This document shows, piece by piece, positions 23,205 through 31,652 of a DNA stretch of 50,071 nucleotides (position 1 is its first letter; each line of letters starts with the position of its first letter). A program made the position numbers and the translations under genes. The DNA lies in assembly GCA_013213745.1 (NCBI GenBank), contig JABSQH010000076.1, positions 1-50,071 on the forward strand, in the 5' to 3' direction. Source of the DNA: Ilumatobacteraceae bacterium (lineage in GTDB: Bacteria > Actinomycetota > Acidimicrobiia > Acidimicrobiales > Ilumatobacteraceae). Under the pieces are notes generated by a model that was not told where the DNA came from, did no database searches, and saw only the letters and a list, made by a program, of their open reading frames with translations.

Positions 23205-23497
23205 GCACGACCCACGCCATCCACGAGAACCACGCCCATCAGCACGGCCCGAATTGCGGACACGCATCGGTGGTGCACGGCGATCACGTCGACTACTTCC
23301 ACGACGGTCACGTGCACCGTGAGCACGATGGGCATTGGGACGAGTGCGAAGGGACACACGCCGAGCACGCCGATCACGGCGATCACGAGCACGGGCCCGA
23401 CTGCGGGCACGAGGCGATCCCCCACGGCGACCACGTGGACTACCTGCACGATGGTCACCGCCACGCCAAGCACGGCGACCACTGGGACGAGCACTGA
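23201..23497 (+). CDS. Small histidine-rich metal-binding protein with internal repeat
   Basis: This is a 98-residue soluble protein with 27 His and 3 Cys and no signal peptide or membrane segment. It contains two copies of one unit: HGPNCGHASVVHGDHVDYFH with DGHVHREHDGHWDEC, and HGPDCGHEAIPHGDHVDYLH with DGHRHAKHGDHWDEH, so it arose by internal duplication. The sequence implies binding of several Zn, Ni or similar ions, for storage or delivery in the cytoplasm. The ATG overlaps the ArsR stop (ATGA), so it is probably induced by the metal it binds. No transporter gene follows, and a hairpin closes the operon. Confidence 0.85.
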   Translation: MSTTHAIHENHAHQHGPNCGHASVVHGDHVDYFHDGHVHREHDGHWDECEGTHAEHADHGDHEHGPDCGHEAIPHGDHVDYLHDGHRHAKHGDHWDEH

Positions 23498-23513
23498 TCT
23501 GATCCCGGTCTTG

Positions 23514-23532
23514 CGTCGACGGCCTGTCGACG
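23514..23532 (+). terminator. Hairpin between convergent genes, possible terminator
   Basis: CGTCGAC-GGCCT-GTCGACG is a perfect 7-bp stem with a 5-base loop. It sits 17 bases after the His-rich gene and 11 bases before the end of the convergent cyclotransferase gene. There is no T run, so it would be a weak or bidirectional terminator at best. Confidence 0.4.
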
Positions 23533-23542
23533 GACGCGGTCG

Positions 23543-23854
23543 TCAAGTGAGAACGTAGATCCACGCCTTGCGCGGGCCGTCGTTGATGTCGACCGTCGTC
23601 ATGACGCGGCGGTAGCCCTGGCCCTCGAAGTCGTCCAGCCGCGCCCAATGGAGGGCCAACTCCGCCGACTCGAAGAGCGCGGGTCCGGTCGGGTCGAGCA
23701 CGATTCCGGGATAGCCGAGGTCGGCGCCCCACCCTTCAGAGCGCAATGTGCCGTGCACGGCGCCGCTGTGCCATCGGCCGGTGATGCCAGCAAGCACGTG
23801 CTCGTTGGGCTGCCCCGGCGCGAGCGATCCGTACACGGCGAAGCGCGCGGTCAT
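23543..23854 (-). CDS. Gamma-glutamylcyclotransferase-like (AIG2/GGCT fold) protein
   Basis: This 103-residue protein starts MTARFAVYGSLAPGQPNEHV, the YGSL substrate loop of the GGCT/BtrG fold. It carries the catalytic-type Glu in LDDFEGQGYRRVM and the closing strand KAWIYVLT. Related enzymes release 5-oxoproline from gamma-glutamyl peptides or cleave gamma-glutamylamines. The start lies inside a tandem 14-base duplication that adds two short coupled leader frames upstream. Confidence 0.87.
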   Translation of the reverse strand: MTARFAVYGSLAPGQPNEHVLAGITGRWHSGAVHGTLRSEGWGADLGYPGIVLDPTGPALFESAELALHWARLDDFEGQGYRRVMTTVDINDGPRKAWIYVLT

Positions 23855-23884
23855 CGGCGCTCGGTCATCGGCGCTCGGTCATCG
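23851..23884 (-). repeat. Tandem 14-bp duplication of the start-codon region
   Basis: TCATCGGCGCTCGG is repeated at 23851-23864 and 23865-23878, with a partial third copy to 23884. On the minus strand each copy supplies an ATG (23880-23882, 23866-23868, and the real start 23852-23854). The two upstream ATGs open five-codon frames (MTERR, stop) whose TGA overlaps the next ATG by the classical ATGA arrangement. Confidence 0.75.
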
Positions 23885-24186
23885 TGGTGACGCGTGGTCC
23901 GAGACGGTCGTTCGTCGGGTGGTGGGTGCGGGGCGGGGCCAACGGACGGGTTTGGGTGCGGCTGGCCCCACCCCTGACGCCGTCTACCTCGTGGGGCGAG
24001 GCGGTATTGACGGCGATGCGTGGACAGTAGGCGATCCAGCCCCGAAGTTTTGGTCGGATCTCGAATGCGCCCGCTGCCTGCGATGAGCGCCGCCCGGCTC
24101 CGATGGGTTGGGACGCCTCAGATGGTGTGTCGTTCGAGCCAGGCGATCACGTCGAGTGCGACGACGATGTCCACGCGGCAGCTCCT
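23885..24186. other. Gap without a clear gene
   Basis: The roughly 300 bases between the cyclotransferase start and the GST end have no supported gene. On the minus strand, right after the GST stop, an AAGGAG precedes a GTG that opens an 18-codon frame (VDIVVALDVIAWLERHTI, stop). It looks like the tail of a lost protein or a tiny peptide; I cannot choose. Confidence 0.35.
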
Positions 24187-24858
24187 TCAGCCTTGCCGTT
24201 TGCGGCGAAACGCGGTGAACCGACCGACGAACTCGTCGCGTTGTTCGGGCGACCACGCGACTCCCGCCCACCCCGCCAACGATCGGCAGCGTTCTCCGTG
24301 GGCGGCGAACGAGCGCGCGACATCGGCGGTGAAACCGAGCCGTTGCAGTCCGTCGAGGCGCACGTGCAGCGGCATCACGACCGCCTCGGCGAGCGACACC
24401 GTCGATCCGGCGATCCAACCCGTCTTCTCGGTCCACCGGCCGATCTCGGCGAGCGCCGCTCCGAGCGCGTCGCTGGCTCGCCCGATCCGGTCGGCATCGG
24501 TGCCGTAGTACACACCGATCATCGGGCGGAAGGCGTGCTCGTCGATCCATGCGATCCGTTCGCGCATCAGATGCTGTGCTGCAGGATCGGCGGGAAGGAG
24601 CGGAGCGGTGGTGATCTCGGTTTCGAGCCACTCGAGGATCGGGATCGAGTCGGCGAGGTAGCGGTCGCCGACCCGGACCATCGGGATCTCTCGCCGTGGG
24701 CTGTGTTCGAGGAACTCGGGCGGCAGCTCGAAGTCGGGTGGCCGGACTCCTGTAGGCGGCAGATCGACGAGTTCGTAGGAGATCCTCCGCTGCTCGAGCG
24801 CGAATCGCACGCGGGTCGCGTACGGGCAGATCCAGTGGCCGTACAGCGCGACGTTCAC
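24187..24858 (-). CDS. Glutathione-S-transferase-fold protein with CPYA motif
   Basis: This 223-residue protein has a thioredoxin-fold N-domain: YGHWICPYATRVRFALEQRR with a Cys-Pro-Tyr at the catalytic position (omega/beta-like class), EIPMVRVG with the cis-Pro, and LADSIPILEWLE with the Glu/Asp-Ser that binds the thiol's glutamyl part. The C-domain is helical. Actinobacteria use mycothiol rather than glutathione, so the thiol partner is open. The GTG start overlaps the stop of the preceding GST-fold gene by 4 bases (GTGA), so the pair is an operon. Confidence 0.85.
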   Translation of the reverse strand: MNVALYGHWICPYATRVRFALEQRRISYELVDLPPTGVRPPDFELPPEFLEHSPRREIPMVRVGDRYLADSIPILEWLETEITTAPLLPADPAAQHLMRERIAWIDEHAFRPMIGVYYGTDADRIGRASDALGAALAEIGRWTEKTGWIAGSTVSLAEAVVMPLHVRLDGLQRLGFTADVARSFAAHGERCRSLAGWAGVAWSPEQRDEFVGRFTAFRRKRQG

Positions 24859-25886
24859 TCGAACAGCACCTCACAGCCCGTTCCGGCGAGCACGCCGTCG
24901 ACCCGCGCACGATCGTGGGGCGACAGCGCGGCGTAGTCGGCCCGGAGCCATTCGAGGCATTTGCCCTGGTACTTGAACGGGGCTTGCCGGTAGGTGCCAC
25001 CCTCGATCTCGCAGACCACTTCGGTCGCGTCGGCGCCGAGAGCGGCGGCGTTGGCCACCATGAACGGTGCGTAGGTTGCGCCGATCTCGCGCAATAACCC
25101 GGTGGTGGCGCTCGGCAGCTCGTCGAGCGCTGTCCAGCCGCTGTCGTCGTCGACCGGCCACCAGGACAGATCGTCGACGCGGTCGACCCAGTTGATCACC
25201 TTGGGGGCGCGCGTGGCGGCGACTGCCATGGGTGTCGGGTCCCACTTCACGAGTTGGCTGAGCTGGCCGAAGATGCCGAGGTCGCCGCGTGCCGGCCGGT
25301 CGCCGAGCAGGAACTCGTGCTGGCTGAGCAGTTCGGTGAGGAGATCGAGCAACCGTTCGTACGAGCTCTCGATGAGCGGTGCGTTCTCATCGGTCGAGCC
25401 GACCAGCGCGCGACGCCCGATCTGGCGGGTCGAGATGAATTCGTAGCTCTGCTGCGCCTGGTCGCTGGTCATCTGCAGGTTCTGGGCGAGCGGAAGCAGT
25501 CGAGCGGCCTTGTCGATGTCGGCTGCATAGGCCCAGCGGTAGTGGTACATCATCTTCGTCACCCACTCGTCGCCGTAATCCTCGATGAGAGCGTCGAGAA
25601 AGGCCACCGCAGGATCTGTCGGGACCAGGCTGCGATCGGTGTACTCGGTCTCGAGCCGCATGATCTGTGGTGACGAGTCGACGGTTGCCTCGGTGTACGC
25701 GCCGTCGGCGTCCGAGTACACGATCACGGGGATGATCGCCACCGGGGGCGCCGGGAGGTCGTCCCATCGTGAACCGCGCAACACCCATCGGAACGGGATT
25801 CGCCGGTAGCGCAGTACGGCGCGCATCTTCAGCGTGTACGGCGATCCGTACGCACCGGCGAGCACCAGCGGATGGGCGGTGGTCAT
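24855..25886 (-). CDS. Large GST-N-domain protein
   Basis: This is 343 residues from the ATG at 25884-25886. The N-domain reads VLAGAYGSPYTLKMRAVLRY, with Ser-Pro-Tyr in place of a catalytic Cys, then VAIIPVIVYSDADGAYTEAT and SSPQIMRLETEYTDRSLVPTD. The helical C-domain is long and contains QHEFLLGDRPARGDLGIFGQ, the N-capping Asp motif of GST folds. The C-terminal part (APFKYQGKCLEWLRADYAAL) closely parallels the end of the GST-fold protein at 29623, so the two are diverged paralogues. It probably binds a thiol or substrate; the reaction is unknown. It diverges from the SRPBCC gene across an 87-base promoter region. Confidence 0.8.
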   Translation of the reverse strand: MTTAHPLVLAGAYGSPYTLKMRAVLRYRRIPFRWVLRGSRWDDLPAPPVAIIPVIVYSDADGAYTEATVDSSPQIMRLETEYTDRSLVPTDPAVAFLDALIEDYGDEWVTKMMYHYRWAYAADIDKAARLLPLAQNLQMTSDQAQQSYEFISTRQIGRRALVGSTDENAPLIESSYERLLDLLTELLSQHEFLLGDRPARGDLGIFGQLSQLVKWDPTPMAVAATRAPKVINWVDRVDDLSWWPVDDDSGWTALDELPSATTGLLREIGATYAPFMVANAAALGADATEVVCEIEGGTYRQAPFKYQGKCLEWLRADYAALSPHDRARVDGVLAGTGCEVLFE

Positions 25887-25973
25887 GCGGTCTGCTCCCC
25901 AAGCATGCACACGACGGTAGCGACCTGACGCGAGATATGCCAGTTAGATGCGCACAAGATACGATCACTGCTC

Positions 25974-26417
25974 ATGGTCGAAATCGTGGAGCGACGAACG
26001 ATCGCCCGCCAGCGCGATGACGTCTGGGCGGCGCTGGCCGCGTTCGACGACATCAGCACATGGGCACCGAACGTGGATCACTCGTGCCTGACGACGGAAC
26101 AGGCCGATGACATCGGGGCCACCCGTCGCGTCCAGGTCGGTCGCAACGCGATGCTGGAGGAGATCGTCGACTGGCAGCCAGGCCGTGAATTGGCCTACAG
26201 CATCACCGGGCTGCCTCCGGTCGTGCGCTCGGTGACCAACACCTGGCGCATCGAAGCGTCGGGGGCGAACAGTGAGGTCACGCTGATGAGTCGCATCGAC
26301 ACCGGGCCGCGGCCTGCGCAACAACTCGTCGGCCGCGTCGTCGGTCGTGTGCTGGGCAAGGCCTCCCGCGACATGCTCGGCGGACTGCAGCGCCACCTCG
26401 AGAAGGACCCACGATGA
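25974..26417 (+). CDS. SRPBCC/START-like ligand-binding protein
   Basis: This 147-residue protein begins VEIVERRTIARQRDDVWAAL then FDDISTWAPNVDHSCL, the first strand and helices of the polyketide-cyclase/SRPBCC fold, and ends with a long amphipathic helix (LGKASRDMLGGLQRHLEKD). The fold binds hydrophobic small molecules in a deep pocket. It is the first gene of the sulfatase operon and overlaps the fusion sulfatase by 4 bases (ATGA), suggesting it handles the same substrate. Confidence 0.83.
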   Translation: MVEIVERRTIARQRDDVWAALAAFDDISTWAPNVDHSCLTTEQADDIGATRRVQVGRNAMLEEIVDWQPGRELAYSITGLPPVVRSVTNTWRIEASGANSEVTLMSRIDTGPRPAQQLVGRVVGRVLGKASRDMLGGLQRHLEKDPR

Positions 26418-29002
26418 GTCGGCCCGATGTCGTCGTGTTGATGACCGATCAGGAACGGGCGGCGCCTGGATACGAGCCCGACGCCGTCGGCGAGTGGCGG
26501 CGGCAGACGCTGACAGGAGCGCAGTGGTTCGTCGACAACGGCGTGTCGTTCCGCCGGCACTACACCGGTTCGTTGGCCTGCGTGCCGAGTCGCCCCACGC
26601 TGTTCACCGGGCAGTATCCCGATGTCCACGGCGTGACCCAGACCAACGGACTCGGCAAGATGGAAGACGACTCGCGGATGCGCTGGCTGCGCCCTCGCGA
26701 GGTACCGACGCTCGGACACTGGTTCCGCCATGGCGGGTACGACACGCACTACGTCGGTAAATGGCACATGAGTCACGCCGACCTCATCGACCCGGCGACC
26801 GGCGAACCGCTCGCCACCCACGACGACCACGGTGTCCTCGACGAGGTCGCGGTGCAGACCTATCTCGATGCTGATCCGCTCGACGAATTCGGCTTCTCCG
26901 GGTGGGTCGGTCCCGAACCCCACGGCGGCGACCGCCGTCTCTCCGGGCTGGTGTGCGACCCGATCTATGCCGATCGTGCGGTGGCGTGGCTCGAGGATCG
27001 ATACGCCCGCCGCGCCGTCGGCGATGCCGATGCGCTACGGCCCTTTCTGCTCGTGGTGTGTTTCGTCAACCCGCACGACATCGTGTTCGCTCCGGCGTGG
27101 CTCGGGCGCTTCGGGTCCGACAACCCCTTCGTCGAAGACCCACACGGCCCGCCCGACGTGCCGCCGTCGCCGACAGACGACGAAGACCTGGCGGCGAAGC
27201 CGGCCGCCCAGATCGCCTACCGGGCCTCGTACCCCACCACCTACGGGCCGGCCGCGATGGTCGACCGGGCGTACCGCAACCGCGGCCAGGAGTACCGCAA
27301 TCTGTACTACCGACTCCATCTTGCGTCCGATGGGCCGCTCGATCGTGTGCGCCGCGCGGTCACCGAAGGCGGATCAGACGATGCTGTGTTGGTGCGCACC
27401 TCCGACCACGGTGAGCTGCTGGGCGCGCATGGTGGCCTGCACCAGAAGTGGTTCAACCTGTACGACGAGGCGACACGCGTGCCGTTTTCGATCGCCTGCA
27501 TCGGCGACCGGTCGACGACGGCGCGAGCGATTTCCGACGCGCCGACGTCGCACCTCGATCTCGTCCCCACACTGCTGAGCGCTGCCGAAATCGACCAGAA
27601 CGAGTCGGCCGGCGCGCTGCGCGCATCGTTCAGCGAGGTGCATCCGCTCCCTGGGCGCGACCTCCTGCCCATCGTCGACGGCGAGGTGGCAGATACCAAT
27701 CGGGCCGTCTACGCGATCACCCGCGACAACATGCCCGAAGGCGACTCCGGTGCCAGCGGCGCAGCTCGACGCATCGGTCGCGTCGATCGGCAGCCTCCGC
27801 CGCTACGCATCCAGGTGCCAGCACACGTCGCTGCCAACTTCGAGAGCATCGTGTCGAGGGTCGACGAAGCCGATGCAGTGGGTGGGGGAGGGCGGCTGTG
27901 GAAAATCGTGCGTAGCTTCGACGACCCGGCCACGTGGACCGAGCCCGGCGTGCGCCATCTCGCCAGCAACGGAATCGGCGGCGACATGTATCGCACCGAG
28001 CCGCTTCCCGATCAGTGGGAACTGTACGACCTCGAAGCCGACCCCACTGAGGCGAACAATCGGTGTGCCGATCCCGACGTCGGCGCCGTGTACGCCCTGC
28101 TCGTCGAACGGCTCGCCGTCGAACGAGCCCGTGCCGTGCCCGAGCGGCATCAACCGTGGCCCTACGCCGCGCGCACCCCCGCTGGAGGTCCGAACATGAA
28201 GAAGGCAGCACCGCCCGCCAGGGTGCTGCGCAAGGCACTCCAACGTGCCGGTCTGCACCCGGACGACCCCGAGGTTTTCGACGGCGACCTCAGCGGCCGA
28301 CGTGCATTGGTGATCGCCACCAACCACGGCGTGCTCGACGTCGGCAAGGCGACGGGCGTGTTCGCCAGCGAGCTGACCGTTCCGTACTACGCATTCCTCG
28401 ACGCCGGCATGGATGTCGACGTGGCCAGTCCGGACGGCGGGGTGATCCCCTTCGACCCGCAGTCGCTCCGAGCGGTGTTGCGTAGCGAGGCGTGTGACCG
28501 CTTCCTGGCCGACGACGATTTGCGGGCGAAGATCACCAACTCGTTGGCGATCGGCGACCTCGACATCGCCGACTACGACATCGTGTACCTGGCCGGCGGC
28601 TGGGGAGCGGCGTTCGACCTCGGCTTCTCCGACGAACTCGGGCGCCAGATCACCAGGGCCAACGAACTCGATCGAGTGATCGGCGGCGTGTGCCACGGAC
28701 CGCTCGGCCTGCTCAAGGCGACCGCCGCCGACGGCACGCCATTGGTTCAGGGACGCCGGATCTCAGCCGTCACCGACAAGCAGGTGCGCGAACTCGGCAT
28801 CGAGAGCACTCCACACCATCCCGAAACCGAACTGCGCAAGCTCGGCGCCGAGTTCGAGTCCGAGACGCATCGCTTCCGCGATCCGCTGGCCAACCACTGG
28901 GTCGTCGACGGCAACTTGGTGACGGGACAGAACCAGAACGCCGGGCCGATGGTGGCCCGCGAAATGATGCGCATCGTGTTCGAAGCACCGGCTCGTGCCT
29001 GA
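26414..29002 (+). CDS. Sulfatase fused to a DJ-1/PfpI domain
   Basis: This is one 862-residue frame with two enzymes. Residues about 3-585 are a type I sulfatase: DVVVLMTDQE (metal Asp), LACVPSRPTLFTGQYPDVHG with Cys56 in C-V-P-S-R for conversion to formylglycine, YVGKWHMSHAD, and RTSDHGELLGAHGGLHQKW. Residues about 620-862 are a DJ-1/PfpI domain: RALVIATNHG, FASELTVPYYAFLDAGMDVDVASPDGG, IVYLAGGWGAAFDLGF and GGVCHGPLGLLKA with nucleophile Cys760. The link (590-615) is Lys/Ala/Arg-rich. An internal ATG at 28196 with GGAGGT upstream could also give a separate 268-residue DJ-1 protein. The fusion is unusual. It is embedded in the GST/DUF1330/MBL operon. Confidence 0.88.
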   Translation: MSRPDVVVLMTDQERAAPGYEPDAVGEWRRQTLTGAQWFVDNGVSFRRHYTGSLACVPSRPTLFTGQYPDVHGVTQTNGLGKMEDDSRMRWLRPREVPTLGHWFRHGGYDTHYVGKWHMSHADLIDPATGEPLATHDDHGVLDEVAVQTYLDADPLDEFGFSGWVGPEPHGGDRRLSGLVCDPIYADRAVAWLEDRYARRAVGDADALRPFLLVVCFVNPHDIVFAPAWLGRFGSDNPFVEDPHGPPDVPPSPTDDEDLAAKPAAQIAYRASYPTTYGPAAMVDRAYRNRGQEYRNLYYRLHLASDGPLDRVRRAVTEGGSDDAVLVRTSDHGELLGAHGGLHQKWFNLYDEATRVPFSIACIGDRSTTARAISDAPTSHLDLVPTLLSAAEIDQNESAGALRASFSEVHPLPGRDLLPIVDGEVADTNRAVYAITRDNMPEGDSGASGAARRIGRVDRQPPPLRIQVPAHVAANFESIVSRVDEADAVGGGGRLWKIVRSFDDPATWTEPGVRHLASNGIGGDMYRTEPLPDQWELYDLEADPTEANNRCADPDVGAVYALLVERLAVERARAVPERHQPWPYAARTPAGGPNMKKAAPPARVLRKALQRAGLHPDDPEVFDGDLSGRRALVIATNHGVLDVGKATGVFASELTVPYYAFLDAGMDVDVASPDGGVIPFDPQSLRAVLRSEACDRFLADDDLRAKITNSLAIGDLDIADYDIVYLAGGWGAAFDLGFSDELGRQITRANELDRVIGGVCHGPLGLLKATAADGTPLVQGRRISAVTDKQVRELGIESTPHHPETELRKLGAEFESETHRFRDPLANHWVVDGNLVTGQNQNAGPMVAREMMRIVFEAPARA
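28184..28198 (+). promoter_or_regulatory. Internal ribosome binding site and start for the DJ-1 part
   Basis: GGAGGT (28184-28189) lies six bases before an in-frame ATG (28196-28198), which is codon 595 of the sulfatase fusion. A site this good inside a coding frame is rare, and it falls exactly at the domain boundary. It suggests that the DJ-1 domain is also made on its own. Confidence 0.5.
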
Positions 29003-29020
29003 TCGGTACCGTTGCGGGCG

Positions 29021-29626
29021 ATGACCGACGTGGACGGCGCTGAGATCGCCACCGACGGGCGCGTCGCCCGGCGACAACGCAACATCGACGCGGTCCTCGA
29101 CGTCGTGATCGAGCTGTTCGCCGAAGACGCGATGTTCCCGACGATCGAGCAGGTCTCGCTTCGTTCCGGTTTGTCGCTGCGCTCGCTCTATCGCTACTTC
29201 GCCGACCCCGGCGAGCTGCTCGAAGCCGCACTCACGCGGTCGGCGCAACAAGAGCGTGAAGCATCACGCCTGCACCACATCGGCAAGGGGCCGCTCGATG
29301 GCCGGATCGACGACTTCGTCGACATGCGTTTGCGGCTATACGAGAGTCGGGCGCCGGCCCTGCGCGCCACCCTGGCCAATGCGGCACGGCACGCTCGGGT
29401 GCGCGACGTGTTGGCGGCGCGCCGAGTGGACATGCGGCTCCAATTCGAGCAGCAGTTCGAGCGCGAGCTGTCTGCACGGAAGGGCGCCGACCGCGAGCAT
29501 GTGGCGGCGGCTGGCGACCTGATGACACAACTCGAGTCGATCGACTATCTCCGTCGCCATCGACAACTGACGACCGAAGAGGCGCGCGGGTCGATGACCA
29601 CGGCGTTGCGTGCGCTCTTGGCATGA
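29021..29626 (+). CDS. TetR-family transcriptional regulator
   Basis: This is 201 residues from the ATG at 29021. The N-terminal HTH reads RQRNIDAVLDVVIELFAEDA and IEQVSLRSGLSLRSLYRYFADPGELLEAAL, with the LYRYF end of the TetR recognition helix. The rest (RIDDFVDMRLRLYESRAPAL) is the ligand-binding domain. It sits inside the operon between the fusion sulfatase and a GST-fold gene and overlaps the latter by 4 bases, so it probably controls this cluster. I found no strong palindrome directly in front of it. Confidence 0.9.
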   Translation: MTDVDGAEIATDGRVARRQRNIDAVLDVVIELFAEDAMFPTIEQVSLRSGLSLRSLYRYFADPGELLEAALTRSAQQEREASRLHHIGKGPLDGRIDDFVDMRLRLYESRAPALRATLANAARHARVRDVLAARRVDMRLQFEQQFERELSARKGADREHVAAAGDLMTQLESIDYLRRHRQLTTEEARGSMTTALRALLA

Positions 29627-30759
29627 ACGCACGACACGAGGCACGAACGATGCAGCAACGATCGGGAGTTACGCCACTGCGCGTGATGGGATCGAAGATC
29701 TCGTACTACACCGGCAAGTTCGAGGGGTACCTGCGCTACAAGGAGATTCCGTACGAGTTCGTCACGATGACGCCGCGCGTGCGCCGCGAGGTGACTCGGC
29801 GCACCGGTGCCGCACAGATGCCGGCCGTGGAACTCGCCGACGGCCGGTGGATGACCGACACCTCGCCGATGATCCAATGGTTGGACTCACAATTCCCCGA
29901 ACCGGCGGTCATCCCGGTCGATCCGGAACAGCGCTTCTTCTCGTTGCTCGTCGAGGACTACGCCGAGGAGTGGTTGTGGCGCCCGGCCATGCACTTTCGG
30001 TGGAGCTACCGGCGCGACGCACTGCAGCTGAGCCGGACCATCGCGGACGAGATCGTCGAGTTACCCATTCCCGGCTTTGTCAAGCGAGCCGGTGTGCGTC
30101 GTCGCCAGATCGGCGGCTGGACCAAAGGCGACGGCGTCACCGCAGACACGAGGGATCACGTCGAAGGGTGCTACACCGGGGCACTCGAACGGCTGTCGGC
30201 GATCTTCGCCAACCGACCATTCCTGTTGGGGGAGCGGCCGACGATCGCCGACTTCGGCTTCTTCGCGTCGATGTTCCGGCACTTCGGTCAGGACCCGACG
30301 CCGGCCCACATCATGCGCGAGACCGCGCCGCTCGTGTGGGAGTGGCACGCGCGTCTGTGGGCTGCTCGCGGATCGTCGACGCATGGTCCGCTCGTCGAGG
30401 GCGTTCCGGACGACTGGAATCCGATCCTCGACGACATCGGGTCGGCCTATCTCCCGTATCTGAACGCCAATACCCGGGCGTGGACGCGTCGCGCCGAACG
30501 ACACGACGCCATCATCGAAGGCGTTCACTACCGCGACCTGCCGGTGTCGCAGTACCGGGTGTGGTGCCTCGAACGGCTACGGGAGCACTTTGAGACGCTC
30601 CCGAGCGACGTCCAGGACAGCGTGCGCGCGCGGCTTGAAGCGCACGGGTGCTGGAAGCCGCTGTGGGAGGTCGCCGAACCTGCGTCCGGCTACGACGGTG
30701 ATGCCGTCCCGTTCCGCGGCGAGAAGGTGCACTATCCGGGACATCGCCTGTATGGCTGA
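29623..30759 (+). CDS. Large GST-N-domain protein
   Basis: This is a 378-residue relative of the gene at 24855. The N-domain is SKISYYTGKFEGYLRYKEIP then AAQMPAVELADGRWMTDTSP and MIQWLDSQF, with Ser/Tyr instead of Cys near the catalytic position. The C-domain has RPFLLGERPTIADFGFFASM, the GST N-capping box, and ends VHYRDLPVSQYRVWCLERLR. Residues after 330 extend beyond ordinary GSTs. Members of such long GST families act on aryl ethers, epoxides and halides, or only bind ligands. The pairing with sulfatases hints at an aryl-type substrate; that is inference. Confidence 0.82.
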   Translation: MNARHEARTMQQRSGVTPLRVMGSKISYYTGKFEGYLRYKEIPYEFVTMTPRVRREVTRRTGAAQMPAVELADGRWMTDTSPMIQWLDSQFPEPAVIPVDPEQRFFSLLVEDYAEEWLWRPAMHFRWSYRRDALQLSRTIADEIVELPIPGFVKRAGVRRRQIGGWTKGDGVTADTRDHVEGCYTGALERLSAIFANRPFLLGERPTIADFGFFASMFRHFGQDPTPAHIMRETAPLVWEWHARLWAARGSSTHGPLVEGVPDDWNPILDDIGSAYLPYLNANTRAWTRRAERHDAIIEGVHYRDLPVSQYRVWCLERLREHFETLPSDVQDSVRARLEAHGCWKPLWEVAEPASGYDGDAVPFRGEKVHYPGHRLYG

Positions 30760-30818
30760 CACGTCCACCGTGTTCGTCCGGTATCGCCAGTCTGACCCGC
30801 AATAGTTACGATAGCCCC

Positions 30819-31640
30819 ATGCCGAGATATGGGGATGTCGATACGCAGTACGCGACCACGCTGGCCACGACGCCACCCGAAGACGACGGGCCGGTGTGGA
30901 TGATCAACTTGATGAGCTACCGCGAGCAGGCCGACTACGAGGACGGGCGGGAGACGACGCGCACCGGCCGAGAGGCCGACGACGAGTACGCCCCAGTCGG
31001 CCCGCTCGCCGCAGTCGGCGCCAAGGTCGCGTTCGTTGGCGATGTCGAAGATCAGTTCATCGGAGAGACGCCCAAGTGGGACCGCATCGGTGTGGTGCGA
31101 TACCCCACACGCCGTGCGTTCATCGAGATGCAGCAGCGCACGGACTTTCAGGAGCAACACGTCCACAAAGAAGCCGGCATGGCCGAAACGATCGTGATCG
31201 GTGGACAGCCGCTCGAGGTGCCGCAAATCATCAACGGCCCCGATTGGGCGGATGTGCCGCATCCACCCACCGACGATGACGGCCCATTCACGATGGTCCA
31301 CGTGATCCGTTTCCACGACGAAGCGGGCGCAACCACGACGCCAGACCACATGACCGCATATCAGGAGGTCGCCGGCTCGGTTGCGGTTCCGAATGGCGTT
31401 CGAATCGACGGTTGGTTCGCTGCGGAGGGCACGATCGTGGGCGATGGTCGCTCGTGGCACCAAGTACGGTTCAATACCTTCCCGAGCAGGGCGGCGTTCA
31501 CGACGGTGGCGCTCGATCCCGATCGCCTCGCAGCGCAACGCGACCATCGCAAGACCGCCATCGCCGATACGTACGCGCTGGGAGTCCGCGGCTACATCAA
31601 CCACCTGGCCGACTCTGTCGTCGAGTCGGCCGGCGGCTGA
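30819..31640 (+). CDS. Duplicated DUF1330-like ferredoxin-fold protein
   Basis: This 273-residue protein has two related alpha/beta halves. The first has PVWMINLMSYREQADYEDGR, AAVGAKVAFVGDVEDQFIG, KWDRIGVVRYPTRRAFIEMQ and TDFQEQHVHKEAGMAETIVI, the DUF1330 pattern of a dimeric ferredoxin-like barrel. The second repeats it as FTMVHVIRFHDEAGATTTPD through SWHQVRFNTFPSRAAFTTVA. DUF1330 proteins are usually one domain of about 100 residues, so this is a fused dimer. Function is unknown. It follows the GST-fold gene by 59 bases; ATAGTTACGATAG just before its ATG could act as a -10 region. Confidence 0.78.
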   Translation: MPRYGDVDTQYATTLATTPPEDDGPVWMINLMSYREQADYEDGRETTRTGREADDEYAPVGPLAAVGAKVAFVGDVEDQFIGETPKWDRIGVVRYPTRRAFIEMQQRTDFQEQHVHKEAGMAETIVIGGQPLEVPQIINGPDWADVPHPPTDDDGPFTMVHVIRFHDEAGATTTPDHMTAYQEVAGSVAVPNGVRIDGWFAAEGTIVGDGRSWHQVRFNTFPSRAAFTTVALDPDRLAAQRDHRKTAIADTYALGVRGYINHLADSVVESAGG

Positions 31641-31652
31641 GCCTTGGTCGGC

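Noticed and set aside
23984-25000. 338-residue Arg-rich open frame on the minus strand
   Set aside because: It is out of frame with two clear GST-fold genes in the same place and has no protein-like composition.
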